From positions 1,687,001 through 1,751,000 of the forward strand of contig CP078104.1 in the NCBI GenBank assembly GCA_019203745.1: DNA of 64,000 bases, read 5' to 3'. The notes under the pieces were generated by a model. It did not search any database and was not told the DNA's origin. It was given only the letters and a program-made list of their open reading frames with translations. Source of the DNA: Chryseobacterium sp. E1 (lineage in GTDB: Bacteria > Bacteroidota > Bacteroidia > Flavobacteriales > Weeksellaceae). Positions 1 to 9,705 of the stretch are shown here, piece after piece. A program made the position numbers and the translations under genes. Positions within the stretch are counted from its first letter, which is position 1. The number at the start of each line of letters is the position of its first letter.

Positions 1-236
1 AACGCAACTGCTGCATTTCCGGTATTGTTGGACGAAAATGCCAGTGCGGAATCGGCAAAGGCAAATGTAACACCACCATGTACTGTTTTAAGCCCATTAA
101 TCATATCTTTCCTGATGGGCATTTCTATTAAGCAATAATTTTCTTTTACTTCAATCAGTCTGATATTCATCCACTGGGAAAAATAGTCCTGATTGAGCAT
201 ATAATCTGCTACCTGTCTTGGGTTCATTTCTGTCAT
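1..236 (-). CDS. paaI: PaaI-type hydroxyphenylacetyl-CoA thioesterase, C-terminus cut by window edge
   Basis: Hotdog-fold thioesterase that releases CoA from dead-end phenylacetyl-CoA ring derivatives and so protects the CoA pool of the phenylacetate pathway. The translated start (MTEMNPRQVADYML) is followed by the family signature HGGVTFAFADSALAF, which holds the conserved HGG and the Asp region. About 78 residues are visible of a usual 135-140; the rest lies beyond base 1. The start ATG at 236 overlaps the TGA of the upstream gene (ATGA), which suggests translational coupling. It is the last visible gene of the paa operon. Confidence 0.85.
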   Translation of the reverse strand, partial: MTEMNPRQVADYMLNQDYFSQWMNIRLIEVKENYCLIEMPIRKDMINGLKTVHGGVTFAFADSALAFSSNNTGNAAVA

Positions 237-541
237 AGGTTTGTTATTTCTTCATACAGCTCATCTGATAATCTGTCGTAAACACTCATTGTTTTCCCCA
301 GAATGATCTGCTCATATGAAAGAGCTTTTGAATCTGATGAATTTTCTGTAGGGTAGGAAGCCTCTAAATCAATTCCATTTTCCTGAGCTAACCTTTTGAT
401 CGTCTCTTTATATTTTTCGTTAAACTTCCCCAATAATTCAAGCCTTTCCTGCTCATCAACAGAATAGGCTTCCTGAGCTAAATACTGTTTTTCTATCAAA
501 AGCCTAGTTTCGAGCTCAGCCCTGAATTCATCTATATTCAT
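233..541 (-). CDS. small hypothetical protein in the paa operon
   Basis: I do not recognise this protein of about 102 residues. It is hydrophilic and charged (starts MNIDEFRAELETRLL), predicted mostly helical, with no signal peptide or membrane segment. The ATG at 541 is preferred over a TTG nine bases upstream. It lies about 70 bp after paaH and its stop overlaps the paaI start by four bases, so it is probably co-transcribed and co-translated with paaI. A role in phenylacetate metabolism is inferred only from position. Confidence 0.6.
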   Translation of the reverse strand: MNIDEFRAELETRLLIEKQYLAQEAYSVDEQERLELLGKFNEKYKETIKRLAQENGIDLEASYPTENSSDSKALSYEQIILGKTMSVYDRLSDELYEEITNL

Positions 542-614
542 TTTTCTCAATGTAACGGTTTACCAATATATCAGTTTATCAATGAAATATTTCGGCATAC
601 TGGTAAAATTCTTT

Positions 615-1743
615 TTATAGTTTACGAAGTAAAGGGCTCTGTCTGTACCTTTCTTCCTGATATTCTTCGTAAAGGCTCTGAAGGGTACCGGAAATTTTAG
701 AATATCCGATTTCTTTTCCCCAGCTTAATAATCCTTTCGGATAGTTTACTCCTTTCTGCATGGCCAGTTCAATATCCTCATCATTGGCAACGCCTAATCT
801 TTTGGCCTCTACAGCTTCGTTGATCAGCATTGAAATAATTCTTAAAAAGATTTGCTGATAAAGAGCATCATCCTTTTGAGCTTCCGGTTTTACAGCTCCT
901 TCACTGTAATCATAGAAACCTTTTCCGGTCTTTCTTCCATGCAGTTTTGCTTCAGACATTCTCTGCTGAAGTAAAGACGGCTTGTATTTCGGATCGTAGA
1001 AATAGTCTTTGTAAACGGTTGTTGTCACAGCAAAGTTGACATCAACACCAATAAGGTCCATCAGTTCAAATGGGCCCATTTTGAAATTTCAAGGTTTCGC
1101 ATTGCATCATCCACCTGTTCAGGAGTTGCGATATTTTCTTCAACAATTCTCAGCGCTTCTCCATAATAAGGTCTTGCAATTCTATTGACAATAAACCCTG
1201 GAATATCTTTAGCAATTACAGGCACTTTTCCCAGTCTTTCATGAGGTTGTAGATTTTCTCCGCCAAGGTTTTTTCCGTTAATAAAGATGGAATAACTTCG
1301 ACCAAAGGCATCAATGGAGCAGGATTGAAGAAATGAATTCCAATGAAACGCTCCGGTTTTCTGAGCTCAGCACCAAGTGAGGTGATGGAAATAGATGAAG
1401 TGTTGGAACCAATGATACAGTTTTCAGAGACATGGGTTTCAAGCTCTGTAAAAACTTTGGTCTTGATCTCTTTGTTTTCAATAATTGCTTCAATGATCAG
1501 TTCACAATCTTTGAAGTCTTTCAGTTCTGTGGCAATGGAAATATTGGATAAAATTTCACCCATTTTTTCTGATGAAATTTTCTGTTTATCAACAAGTTTT
1601 GTCAATGTTTTTTCCAGACCTACGGTTGCTGTTTCTACCTGTTTCGGATTGGCATCATATACCCAAACTTTACATCCGTTTGTTGCGGCGACCTGTGCAA
1701 TGCCGATTCCCATTGTTCCGGCACCGATAATTCCTACATTCAT
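615..1743 (-). CDS. paaH: 3-hydroxyacyl-CoA dehydrogenase PaaH (two frame breaks)
   Basis: NAD-dependent oxidation of a 3-hydroxyacyl-CoA, the 3-hydroxyadipyl-CoA step late in phenylacetate catabolism. The N-terminus carries the Rossmann fingerprint GIIGAGTMGIGIAQ; mid-protein motifs SNTSSISIT and HFFNPAPLMPLVEV are typical of the family; the C-terminal helical domain has MGPFELMDLIGVDV. The frame breaks near 1230 and near 1089. Adding one G in each run restores an uninterrupted protein of about 376 residues, the usual length, so I read it as one gene. It lies downstream of paaG, separated by an intergenic inverted repeat. Confidence 0.85.
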
Positions 1744-1757
1744 ATTTTAAATTTGAA

Positions 1758-1865
1758 AATTTGAAAATGAGTTAATTTGAAAATTATTTTAGCTTCGAGC
1801 TTGAAATAATTTTATACAGAATTAATAAATTTCTTTTAAATCAGAGATTAACTCATTTTCAAATT
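1758..1865. repeat. intergenic element with 19-bp perfect inverted ends
   Basis: The 19 bases AATTTGAAAATGAGTTAAT at 1758-1776 recur as an exact reverse complement at 1847-1865. Between them lies a second, imperfect dyad (AATTATTTT..GCTTCGAGC..AAATAATTT). The element fills the gap between paaG and paaH. It codes for nothing. It could be a MITE-like element or a palindromic intergenic repeat; no target duplication is clear. Confidence 0.55.
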
Positions 1866-1867
1866 AA

Positions 1868-2667
1868 TTATTTTCCTTTATAATTAGGTTTTCTTTTCTG
1901 TAAAAATGCATTTACACCCTCTATGAAGTCCTCTGTTTCTGCAGCTTCCTGTTGAAGATCTCCTTCCAGTTCCAGCTGTTCTTTCAAGGTGTTCGTATAA
2001 GAATGAGCAAAGGCTTTCTTGGTCAGCTTAAGGGCTGCTGTCGGCATATTTGCCATTCTCTCAAGGATTTCCATTGATTTTGGTCCGAATTCTTCATCGC
2101 TGAAAACTTCTGCAACCAAGCCATAAGATTTGGATTCTTCAGCGGATAGTTTCTTTCCTGTAAATGCTAAATAATTGGCCAACTGTCTACCTAAAAGTTT
2201 CGGTAAGAAATAGGTTCCTCCTGTATCCGGAATCAAACCGATATTGGAAAATGCCTGTGCAAAATAAGCTTTTTCATGCGCCAGTACAAAGTCACTGATC
2301 AATGCCAGCATGGCACCAGCTCCTACAGCAGGACCGTTTACCAAAGCAATAACCGGTTTTTTGCAGCGGGTAACTTCCATTACCAGTGGATTGTAGTAGT
2401 CTACCACAATTTTTCTGATAATATCATTATCATGATGCTCTTTTCCTACTACAAACGCTTCATCCAGATTCTGTCCGGAACAGAATGCTCTACCTCTTCC
2501 GGAAATGGCAACACATCTTACAGTTTCGTCTTCGCTGCATTCTTTAACGAAATCTTTCAGATCTGCCAAAGCCGGCTTTGTAAGAGCGTTCATCGTTTCA
2601 GGTTGATTAAGATAAGCGATTTTGAGCTTCCGTCAAAATGCGTTTCAATATCGAGTTGTGTATACAT
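1868..2667 (-). CDS. paaG: PaaG-type ring-1,2-epoxyphenylacetyl-CoA isomerase (one frame break)
   Basis: Crotonase-fold enzyme. PaaG converts ring-1,2-epoxyphenylacetyl-CoA to oxepin-CoA. The protein shows the crotonase features SGQNLDE and GPAVGAGAMLALISDFVLA (oxyanion-hole Gly) and GLIPDTGGTYFLPKLLG, in which the Asp matches PaaG rather than the Glu of PaaF hydratases. The true ATG at 2667 (MYTQLDIETHFDG) is out of frame with the rest; one A added to the run near 2620-2623 joins them into about 266 residues. It sits between the beta-helix gene and paaH. It could instead act as PaaF, since no second crotonase is seen in the window. Confidence 0.8.
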
Positions 2668-2843
2668 AGTTTTTTGTATTTATATTTAACAATGCACTAA
2701 TTTAACAATATAAATCCATGTAACAGCCTAAGAAATTAACAATCTGGCAATGCCATCGTTATGTCTTGCATAGCCGTGAGTTTTATGAGTAAGCTGCTAC
2801 ATGGTTTCATTAGTGTAGTTATTATTTATAGGATATAATCATC

Positions 2844-4606
2844 CTAAATCATCACGTTGTTATTAAAATTTTCGTGATAAATTGTTTGGCCGGGCACATC
2901 TGAATCATCAATTGGTTCAGAGGTATTATAAATTAAATTATCTTTAACAAACACCTTATTTGTTCGTATAAAGAAGCCTTTCTTCAGATTTTCAAGAGTA
3001 TTATTTTCAACTGTAACAACATTTTCAAGAGTTTTACCCGGATTAATAACTATTCCCATTCCCGTACTATTCCCTGTAATAAAGTTATTATTGATAAGTA
3101 CTCGCCCCATGTATTTATCAACAATATCTAATCCATCTATTTGAATTCCTACAAATCCATTATAACTAGGCTCCTCTCTCCCATTCAGATGATTATTATT
3201 GATATAAATTTTTTCTATTTTTTTAGGTTGTAAAGGAACCTTATCATGTCCTGTTTTAAAACCTTCTACTCTAATACCAATTCCTATAAGATTAAAAGCC
3301 AGGTTATCACTTATGGATACAACACTTGCATCTCCATGAATTCTAATTCCATATCTTAGATTGTACATTGTATTATTTGAAATCTGAATATTTTCTGCTG
3401 CACAAAAAGGAGAAAGTCCTTGTATTGAAATTCCATGACTTAGTTCAGTTTCAGAATCCAGGATATTATTATGAATACTTATATTTTTAAACTCTGTTTG
3501 GTTATATTTTGGATCTTCTCTCGAAGCCGCCATAATCATCCCGTCCTGATCGGCAATCAATTGATGAAAAATATTGTCACTGATAATTCCATTTTCTCGG
3601 GTTCCATCAAATCTAATAGCTCCCCAGGTTAAGTTTTTAAATGTATTATTTGAAACAATAAAGTTATTCACATTGTCATAAAAGTCAATTGCGTATAATC
3701 TATGTTTTCCAGTATGATTTCTTCCACAATATTCAAAGTAATTGTTATTGATAAGTACAGATTTTTTTCACCCAAGTCAAATGCGAAAATAGCTACCACA
3801 CCTGTCGCAGGATTATGATTTTCAGCATTTTTAAAAACATTATTCTCTACAATCACATTTGCATCTCTCGATTGGGAAATTGTCAGATGCTCCATTCTAT
3901 ACATTTGAGTCTGAACACCACTTTCAAAAAGGTTATTTGTAATTTTTATGTCTCCATCACAAGCGTATATATGTACTGCTCTGGTATAAAGGTCTAAAAA
4001 AGAACAATCCTTTATTTCAACATTGGTAGCTCCAGTTATATATATCCCGCCATTGAAATCTCTTAAAAGCTCAGGATAATCTTCAGGTCCCCAATCTTGC
4101 TCCTTATAAACAACTAAGTTTTTCTTATTCTGATCAATTTGAATACCCTCAATAATAAAATTCTTACAATTAACAAATTTCAGATAATAAGACGAGAAAC
4201 GCTCAGTTGTATTTGACTTGATCAAAGTATGCTGTTTGTCTCCCAAAAGCTTAAAACAAGAGAGGTTTTGAAATTCCAATTGTTTGTTGACAATATATTC
4301 TCTCGCATCAAATCTCAATGTTGCCCCTAAATAAGCTGCAGTTTGAATAGCCTGAGTAATCATAGCTTCATCATTCGGCTGATCTTTATAACGACATCTG
4401 TACCATTCAATATTAATGGTATTTTCTGTGTAAATCGCTTTATAATAGTTCCCGTTTCTTTCAAGAAGAACTACTCCGTCCACATGGCTGGCATGCACAG
4501 GATCAATTTTCTGATAATAGATCTGCTCTCCCGTATTGTGAAATGGCTCGCTAAAATCTGCATCATTACAAATTAAAGGAAATGTAGGTTTGTTACAATT
4601 TGTCAT
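2844..4606 (-). CDS. right-handed parallel beta-helix protein inside the paa operon (one frame break)
   Basis: Protein of about 587 residues once one A is restored in the run at 3762-3768. Residues 1-75 form a small domain of their own. At about 80-105 comes the motif NDEAMITQAIQTA..GATLRFDAREYIV, typical of the start of pectate-lyase_3/GH28-like beta-helices. The remainder is a ladder of beta-helix coils rich in N-N-x-F/I-x-x-x (for example ITNNLFESG, ISNNTMYNL, INNNFITGN). There is no signal peptide and no T9SS tail, unlike a secreted pectinase; tail-spike or surface-appendage proteins look similar. The substrate is unknown. It has gaps of about 160-180 bp on both sides and nothing in common with phenylacetate metabolism. 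Confidence 0.7.
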
Positions 4607-4763
4607 AATTAATGTTTGTGTTAGTTAATTTTTTAATCTGATCATTAAAGAATGATACTGTAACAAAACTAATGGCCGTTAACGACAAAACTCGTCGTAT
4701 TATTTTTTTATTTAAAAAGTAAATTGAGATTTCACAGAACATAAACAGGCATCACGAATTATT
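4607..4763. promoter_or_regulatory. AT-rich spacer with possible promoter for the beta-helix gene
   Basis: On the minus strand TAGTTTTG (4664-4671) matches the Bacteroidota -7 box TAnnTTTG. A TTTG lies at 4686-4689, but with only 14 bp between them, shorter than the usual 17-20. A short dyad ACGAC..GTCGT (about 4683-4699) overlaps the upstream part. The spacing makes the promoter call weak, but a separate promoter would fit an inserted gene. Confidence 0.25.
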
Positions 4764-5231
4764 CTAATGACATTTAAAATAATCGAACGGCTCCAAGCAG
4801 TCTAAACACTGGTAAGAAGCCTTACAAAGTGTAGACCCGAAACGGCTGATCTGTTTGGTGTGTTCAGAACCGCAGCGTGGGCATTTTTTCGGTTTCCCGA
4901 TATGGTGTTCATCTGCTCCTTTTTCAGGCGGTGTAATTCCGTAAACACGGAGTTTTTCTCTCGCTTCATCCGTTAACCAGTCTGTTGTCCAAATCGGGAA
5001 CATCTTGGTGACTACTTTGGCATCCCATCCGTTCTCTTTCATCATTTTGATAATATCCTCTTCAATGGTAAACATTGCAGGACATGCAGAATAAGTAGGC
5101 GTAATCGTCACTTCACAAGTATTCTCGCCTGTGATTTGTGCATCTCTTACGATTCCTAATTCCACAATATCAATGACCGGAATTTCCGGATCGGGAATGG
5201 TTTTTAATAAGCTTAAAATATTGTTTTGCAT
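4764..5231 (-). CDS. paaD: phenylacetyl-CoA epoxidase accessory protein PaaD
   Basis: MIP18/DUF59-family protein of 155 residues, thought to help assemble the metal centres of the PaaABCE epoxidase. The N-terminus IPDPEIPVIDIVELGIV and the following TPTYSACPAMFTIE are the DUF59 signature with its conserved Cys. The C-terminus has a zinc-ribbon-like set CPRCGSEHTKQISRFGSTLC...CLDCLEPFDYFKCH, as in full-length PaaD. The frame is intact and the length normal. The gene is cut off from paaC by the T9SS gene, whose stop lies only 21 bp upstream. Confidence 0.93.
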   Translation of the reverse strand: MQNNILSLLKTIPDPEIPVIDIVELGIVRDAQITGENTCEVTITPTYSACPAMFTIEEDIIKMMKENGWDAKVVTKMFPIWTTDWLTDEAREKLRVYGITPPEKGADEHHIGKPKKCPRCGSEHTKQISRFGSTLCKASYQCLDCLEPFDYFKCH

Positions 5232-5252
5232 ATTTTAAATTTGAAAATACCT

Positions 5253-8139
5253 TTAATCAAGTATTTTCTTAGTTGAAATTTTATTATTGATATCAAATAC
5301 TTTTACAATGTAATTTCCTTTTAAAATACCGAACCTGAATCGGTTCGAAAAAATTCCGGTATACTCCTGTATCATTTTACCTGAGAAATTAAATATCTGT
5401 ATACTTTTTATCTTCTCCTGTGATACCACTTCATAAGAACCTGAATCTTTGTATATTTTGATGTCAGCAATTTTATCTGAAGTATCTTTTTCTAAAAGTC
5501 TATTTGCCATTCTACTTACATTTGACGGCACATACTGATTCTGTAAATTGGTATCTTCATAGCATGCATTCTTCCACCAATCTTTTACCTCATAGAGGGC
5601 AAAATTGGGAGGAGTACTATACATATTATTTCTAAACACTTGTAATTTTGAATCTTTACCTGAAACATTATACATGGCAAAAATCTGGGATTTATCATCG
5701 TTTTCAATATTGAAATCAACAATTTTTCCTTTTATCTTTTTAGAATCGTAGTTTGTGGATGCCCAATAGCCTGTAGATCCTAAATAATTAAAATAGGTGC
5801 CTTTTCCTGGAAAAGATGCAGATTTGTATGCCCTGGGTCAGATTCATAAAGCACTACAATATCATCTTTCTTGTTTCCATCATAAAAATTACCGGAAACA
5901 ATCCTTTTAACATATTGATTGAAAGGATAACCGGTATCCTCCCACCATTTCTTGAAAACAAAACTTGACCCCACTCTTTCGAACACATGTACAGCAGTAG
6001 CTTCATTACCATTTTATAGAAAACCGCAATATCATCATGTATACCATTATTGTCAAAATTTCCGGATACAATATTGCTTATGATATTATCTGTTGAATAA
6101 GTATCACTATTCCACCATCCATTTGCACCCAAGTGTTTAAACGATTTATTTCCCTGCCCCTGAAATACATGTATTATTGTATTATTAGTATTATATCGAT
6201 AAAAACGGCAATATCATTGTGCTTGCCATCACCATCGAAATCTCCTGATACAATTCTGTCACCAACTAGATTAGCATAATAACCTGTCTCTTTCCACCAT
6301 CCCTGGGCTTCATTACTATATACAAAACCAGATCCGGTTCCTTCAAACACATGGATCCTTGTTTCTCCCCCTCCATAATCAGACATTACAGCTATATCAT
6401 CGAAATATCCATCATTGTTAAAATCTCCGGAAACTATTCTGTCTGAAAATAACTCAAGCGGATATCCTGTTGAATCCCAACCGTTTTTCACGGATACTAT
6501 AGATCCATCAGCAGCCATTTTAGCCACCTTTAAAAATGTTCTGTCCCCATTGGTACTGAAATAGGCAACCTCATCTTTTATCCCGTCATGATCAAAATCT
6601 AAAGAAACAGGTTTTGATGTTTTTTCCGAATCAAAGAAATTGGTATTGTCTACTTCAAAGACTTTTGTATTGTTCTTAATGGCTTTTGTATAGTCTAAAT
6701 AGTAAGCCAGAGAGGTCATGTACAATGCCGAATAATAATTTCCCTGATTATTTGTAGAAGGGTCGATCCAGTCTGCTGTGCTTTTGCTTACTATATTTAA
6801 TATTTTTTTAACCGTTGGGTTTCGTCATTACTAAAGAGAGCTTCACTGGTTCCATCTGCATTGAAACGGGAATAATAAGCCAATAAGGCTAAAGTCTCAA
6901 CAATATCATCACCATAATAATATCCATAATCAATATTACTCAGTTTATTACAATTGATGTCATTATAAACAAGGCTTGTAGTTCCAATATCATTTCCCTG
7001 ATACTGTACTCTCTATATTTTATAATATGGTTGGTAGCCTTCTTTATCGCCGAAGCTAAATTTTTCCGGACTTCCTTTTCTGATTTCGGAATAGCATCAA
7101 AAGCTTCTACCAGACCTCTTAAAATGATAGTATGATAAACAATCTTTGACTCTCCATAAACTTCAGTTGTACCTGTCTCACTCAACTTACCTTTACCATC
7201 TTTCCACGTTCCGTTGCATATATCATTCCCAGAATGTTGTCTATTAACAATCCAATTGCTTAGCTCGATAATTCTTTTCAGATATTCACAGTCTCCTGTA
7301 ATTTTATAAGCTTTAGATAAGGACCATAACCCAAATGCCATATAATTTACTGTATTATAATCCCCATTATACTTTGGTAATTTATCATCGGGTTGGCTTG
7401 GATTATGAAAATCCTGATTTATATCCTTATCCCTTATATGATCAGCACTCTTAGTAATTGTCTGATAAAGGTCTTGAGGTACAGGAATATTATTTTTTTC
7501 AAATATAAATATCCTCACACAAAGCGACTAATGCACTTCCTGTTTCATAAACCAGTATTTTATTTTTTCCCGGTATACGATCATCGTTTTGGTCAAAATT
7601 AGTCTGTCCTTCTCTTGTCCACCAATAAACATAACCTCCTAGATCCTGTATTTGATCCATCAAATAAGTCAAGCCCTTAACAATGTTTTCATAATTATTA
7701 TAATTTCCTAAATAATTATCAAAATGTATAAGTGCTCTTATCTGCTTACTAGTAGCTCTCGGCTGCGGATGACTACTCAATATCTGGGTAGATAATTGGG
7801 TATGTTGAGATCCATATCATAAAATTGTTTAGGTCCGTTTATAGTAGGATCCCTATTATGTTCATACCCACTGAAATAACCTCTGAACCATGAACCTTCC
7901 GGCCAATTTCCTCCTTCATATTTTGGTTTGTAATTATCATTAACATCTATACTCGTGAGCTTAGACTGCCCCATAAATGTCTTACTGATATTTATAACAT
8001 TATCTATACTACCGTTAGTGGCACAAACATCCTTATTTTGCGGAATATTTAATCCAATAGTATCATAGATAACCGGCTGCACCTGTGCTCCCAAAGTAAC
8101 AGAAAAAAGTAATAGGCTGCAAAAGTATTTCATATTCAT
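5253..8139 (-). CDS. T9SS-secreted protein with alpha-helical toroid-like and FG-GAP/VCBS-like repeats (several frame breaks)
   Basis: Rejoined, this is about 960 residues. Residues 1-20 (MNMKYFCSLLLFSVTLGAQ) are a signal peptide. About 60-420 are helix-rich (YWWTREGQTNF, GLWSLSKAYKI, SKIVYHTIILRGLVEAF), resembling alpha/alpha-toroid glycosidase or lyase folds. About 480-800 hold at least four repeats of the type DRIVSGDFNNDGYFDDIAV, an FG-GAP/VCBS-like calcium-binding propeller unit. The last 70 residues (IFNFSGKMIQEYTG...KGNYIVKVFD..ISTKKILD) are a type A T9SS sorting domain. Frames change near 7770, 7510, 7000, 6800, 6190, 6000, 5840 and 5720. It starts 32 bp after paaC and ends 21 bp before paaD, on the same strand. 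The catalytic activity is unknown. Confidence 0.8.
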
Positions 8140-8171
8140 TTGGTTATTAGTGTGAATAAAAGGAACTTAAT

Positions 8172-8921
8172 TTACCACGTACACCCAGGATACGCCCTCT
8201 GCATATACTGCAGCTCACAAAGTATAAATCCGAAGTATTCCGTATGATAACCTGTTCTTGATTTCGGCTGCATAAACGGATTCGTTGGATATTCCAACCC
8301 GAAGCTTTGGAAATCTTTTTCTGTAATGGCGATAAACTCTTTGTATAGTTCATCAGCATTAGGAACAATGTTTAAAGCAACAAGATCATCTTCACCTTCT
8401 GATTTGGCAAAAAGACCTTTAGTATATTCCCAGATATTTTCGATGGCATTTTCTACACGCTGACGGCTTTCTTCTGTTCCCTGGGCAAAGATTTTCATCC
8501 AGGAAGAAGCGTGGGTATAGTGATATCTTACTTCTTTCAGTGATTTCTGGGCAATGGCAGAAAGTTCTTCATTAGAAGAGTTTGACAATGCTTCATATAT
8601 CAGTTTCTGATATACGGAAAACACGTATACTTTAAGAATTGTCTGTGCATAGTCTTCATTGGGAAGCTCTGTCCAGTGGGCATTTACATATTCGTGTTCG
8701 TATCTTAAGAATGCGATATCATCTTCACTTTTGCCGTTGTCAATAACTCTTGAAGCGTATACATAAAAGTTATTAGCCTGACCAAGTTCATCCAACGCAA
8801 TATTCGTCAATGCAATATCCTCCTCCAGATAAGGACCTTCACCGCACCATGCAGACAAACGCTGTCCCATGATGAAACTGTCGTCTGCTAGTTTTAATAA
8901 ATAATTATATAATGGGTTCAT
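8172..8921 (-). CDS. paaC: phenylacetyl-CoA 1,2-epoxidase subunit PaaC
   Basis: Structural ferritin-like subunit of the PaaABC(E) multicomponent oxygenase; it pairs with PaaA and helps bind substrate. The 249-residue frame is intact with normal length. Family features include GQRLSAWCGEGPYLEEDIALTNIALDELGQA near the N-terminus and EVRYHYTHASSWM in the middle. It begins about 90 bp after paaB, separated by a short repeat-like spacer, and the next gene in the transcript is the foreign-looking T9SS protein rather than paaD. Confidence 0.95.
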   Translation of the reverse strand: MNPLYNYLLKLADDSFIMGQRLSAWCGEGPYLEEDIALTNIALDELGQANNFYVYASRVIDNGKSEDDIAFLRYEHEYVNAHWTELPNEDYAQTILKVYVFSVYQKLIYEALSNSSNEELSAIAQKSLKEVRYHYTHASSWMKIFAQGTEESRQRVENAIENIWEYTKGLFAKSEGEDDLVALNIVPNADELYKEFIAITEKDFQSFGLEYPTNPFMQPKSRTGYHTEYFGFILCELQYMQRAYPGCTW

Positions 8922-8929
8922 TGTTGAGT

Positions 8930-8995
8930 AGATTTCAGATTTCAGACATCAGATTTCAGATTGACAAAAAGTCTGGTATCTGAGATCTCATATCT
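8930..8995. repeat. paaB-paaC spacer with tandem AGATTTCAG units and a partial dyad
   Basis: On the plus strand the spacer holds repeated CAGATTTCAGA-like units (about 8935-8962), followed by GTCTGGTATCTGAGATCT (about 8972-8989), which is roughly the reverse complement of the first part. It is an imperfect palindromic spacer inside the operon. It has no coding capacity. Confidence 0.35.
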
Positions 8996-9010
8996 TAAAA
9001 TCTTTATTAA

Positions 9011-9292
9011 TTACATATTTTTTACATCGTTTGGAATCTCGTAGAAAGTCGGGTGACGGTATAGTTTGTCATCAGCCGGATCGAAGAATGCTTCTTTGTC
9101 TACTCCTTCTGAAGTGATGATATATTTACTTGGTACTACCCATACAGAAGTTCCTTCTTTTCTTCTTGTGTATACGTCTCTTGCATTTTGTAAAGCCATT
9201 TCTGCTGTTGGCGCCTGTACAATTCCAACGTGTTTGTGAGATAATCCCGGTTTAGTCTGAATAAACACTTCCCACATATCTAATTGACTCAT
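9011..9292 (-). CDS. paaB: phenylacetyl-CoA 1,2-epoxidase subunit PaaB
   Basis: Small subunit (93 residues) that bridges PaaAC heterodimers in the epoxidase. The N-terminus MSQLDMWEVFIQTKPGLSHK and HVGIVQAPTAEMALQNARDV are hallmarks of the family, and WVVPSKYI and the C-terminal HPTFYEIPNDVKN also match. The frame is intact. It follows a small unknown gene that separates it from paaA. Confidence 0.95.
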   Translation of the reverse strand: MSQLDMWEVFIQTKPGLSHKHVGIVQAPTAEMALQNARDVYTRRKEGTSVWVVPSKYIITSEGVDKEAFFDPADDKLYRHPTFYEIPNDVKNM

Positions 9293-9312
9293 TATCTATT
9301 TTTTATTTTAAT

Positions 9313-9701
9313 TTAAATATGTAAATTATAGTCTTGTAAGACTAATTCTTCATTTACTTTTAATGATTCTATTTTTAATGAATCATTACTAAAAACAGCT
9401 TCAAATTTTAAATTCCTTGATGTACTTCCTAGGCTATCTATAATTTCCTCAGGTGAAAAATTTATATTAAAAGAAGTGTTTTCATTATTGATTGAATACA
9501 CAATACTATATATTCCTTCTTTTAAATTTTGAATTAAATCTCTTTTAGAAAAATTTGAATCTATAATTTGTCTATAAAGCTGTACTTGGATATTTACAGA
9601 GGTTTTTGAATCTATCTCCTCATCTTCTGTATAACTTTTTCTAATACAAATAGATAATAAAGAAATTTCTTAAGCTTTGATATATCATCCATACTTCCCA
9701 T
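9313..9701 (-). CDS. hypothetical protein between paaA and paaB (one frame break)
   Basis: I do not recognise this protein. The ATG at 9701 (MGSMDDISKLKKF) starts 4 bp after the paaA stop. The frame breaks in an A run near 9630; restoring one A gives about 129 residues ending in EELVLQDYNLHI. It looks like a small soluble alpha/beta protein with alternating hydrophobic strands and no signal peptide. Codon use is very AT-rich compared with paaA and paaB. paaA and paaB are normally adjacent, so this gene is an addition to the usual order. Confidence 0.55.
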
Positions 9702-9705
9702 TAAA

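Noticed and set aside
1343..1750. Plus-strand open frame of 135 codons
   Set aside because: It lies antisense to paaH, whose conserved motifs are clear; the translated product has no family features.
2276..2689. Plus-strand open frame of 137 codons
   Set aside because: Antisense to paaG and without recognisable features.
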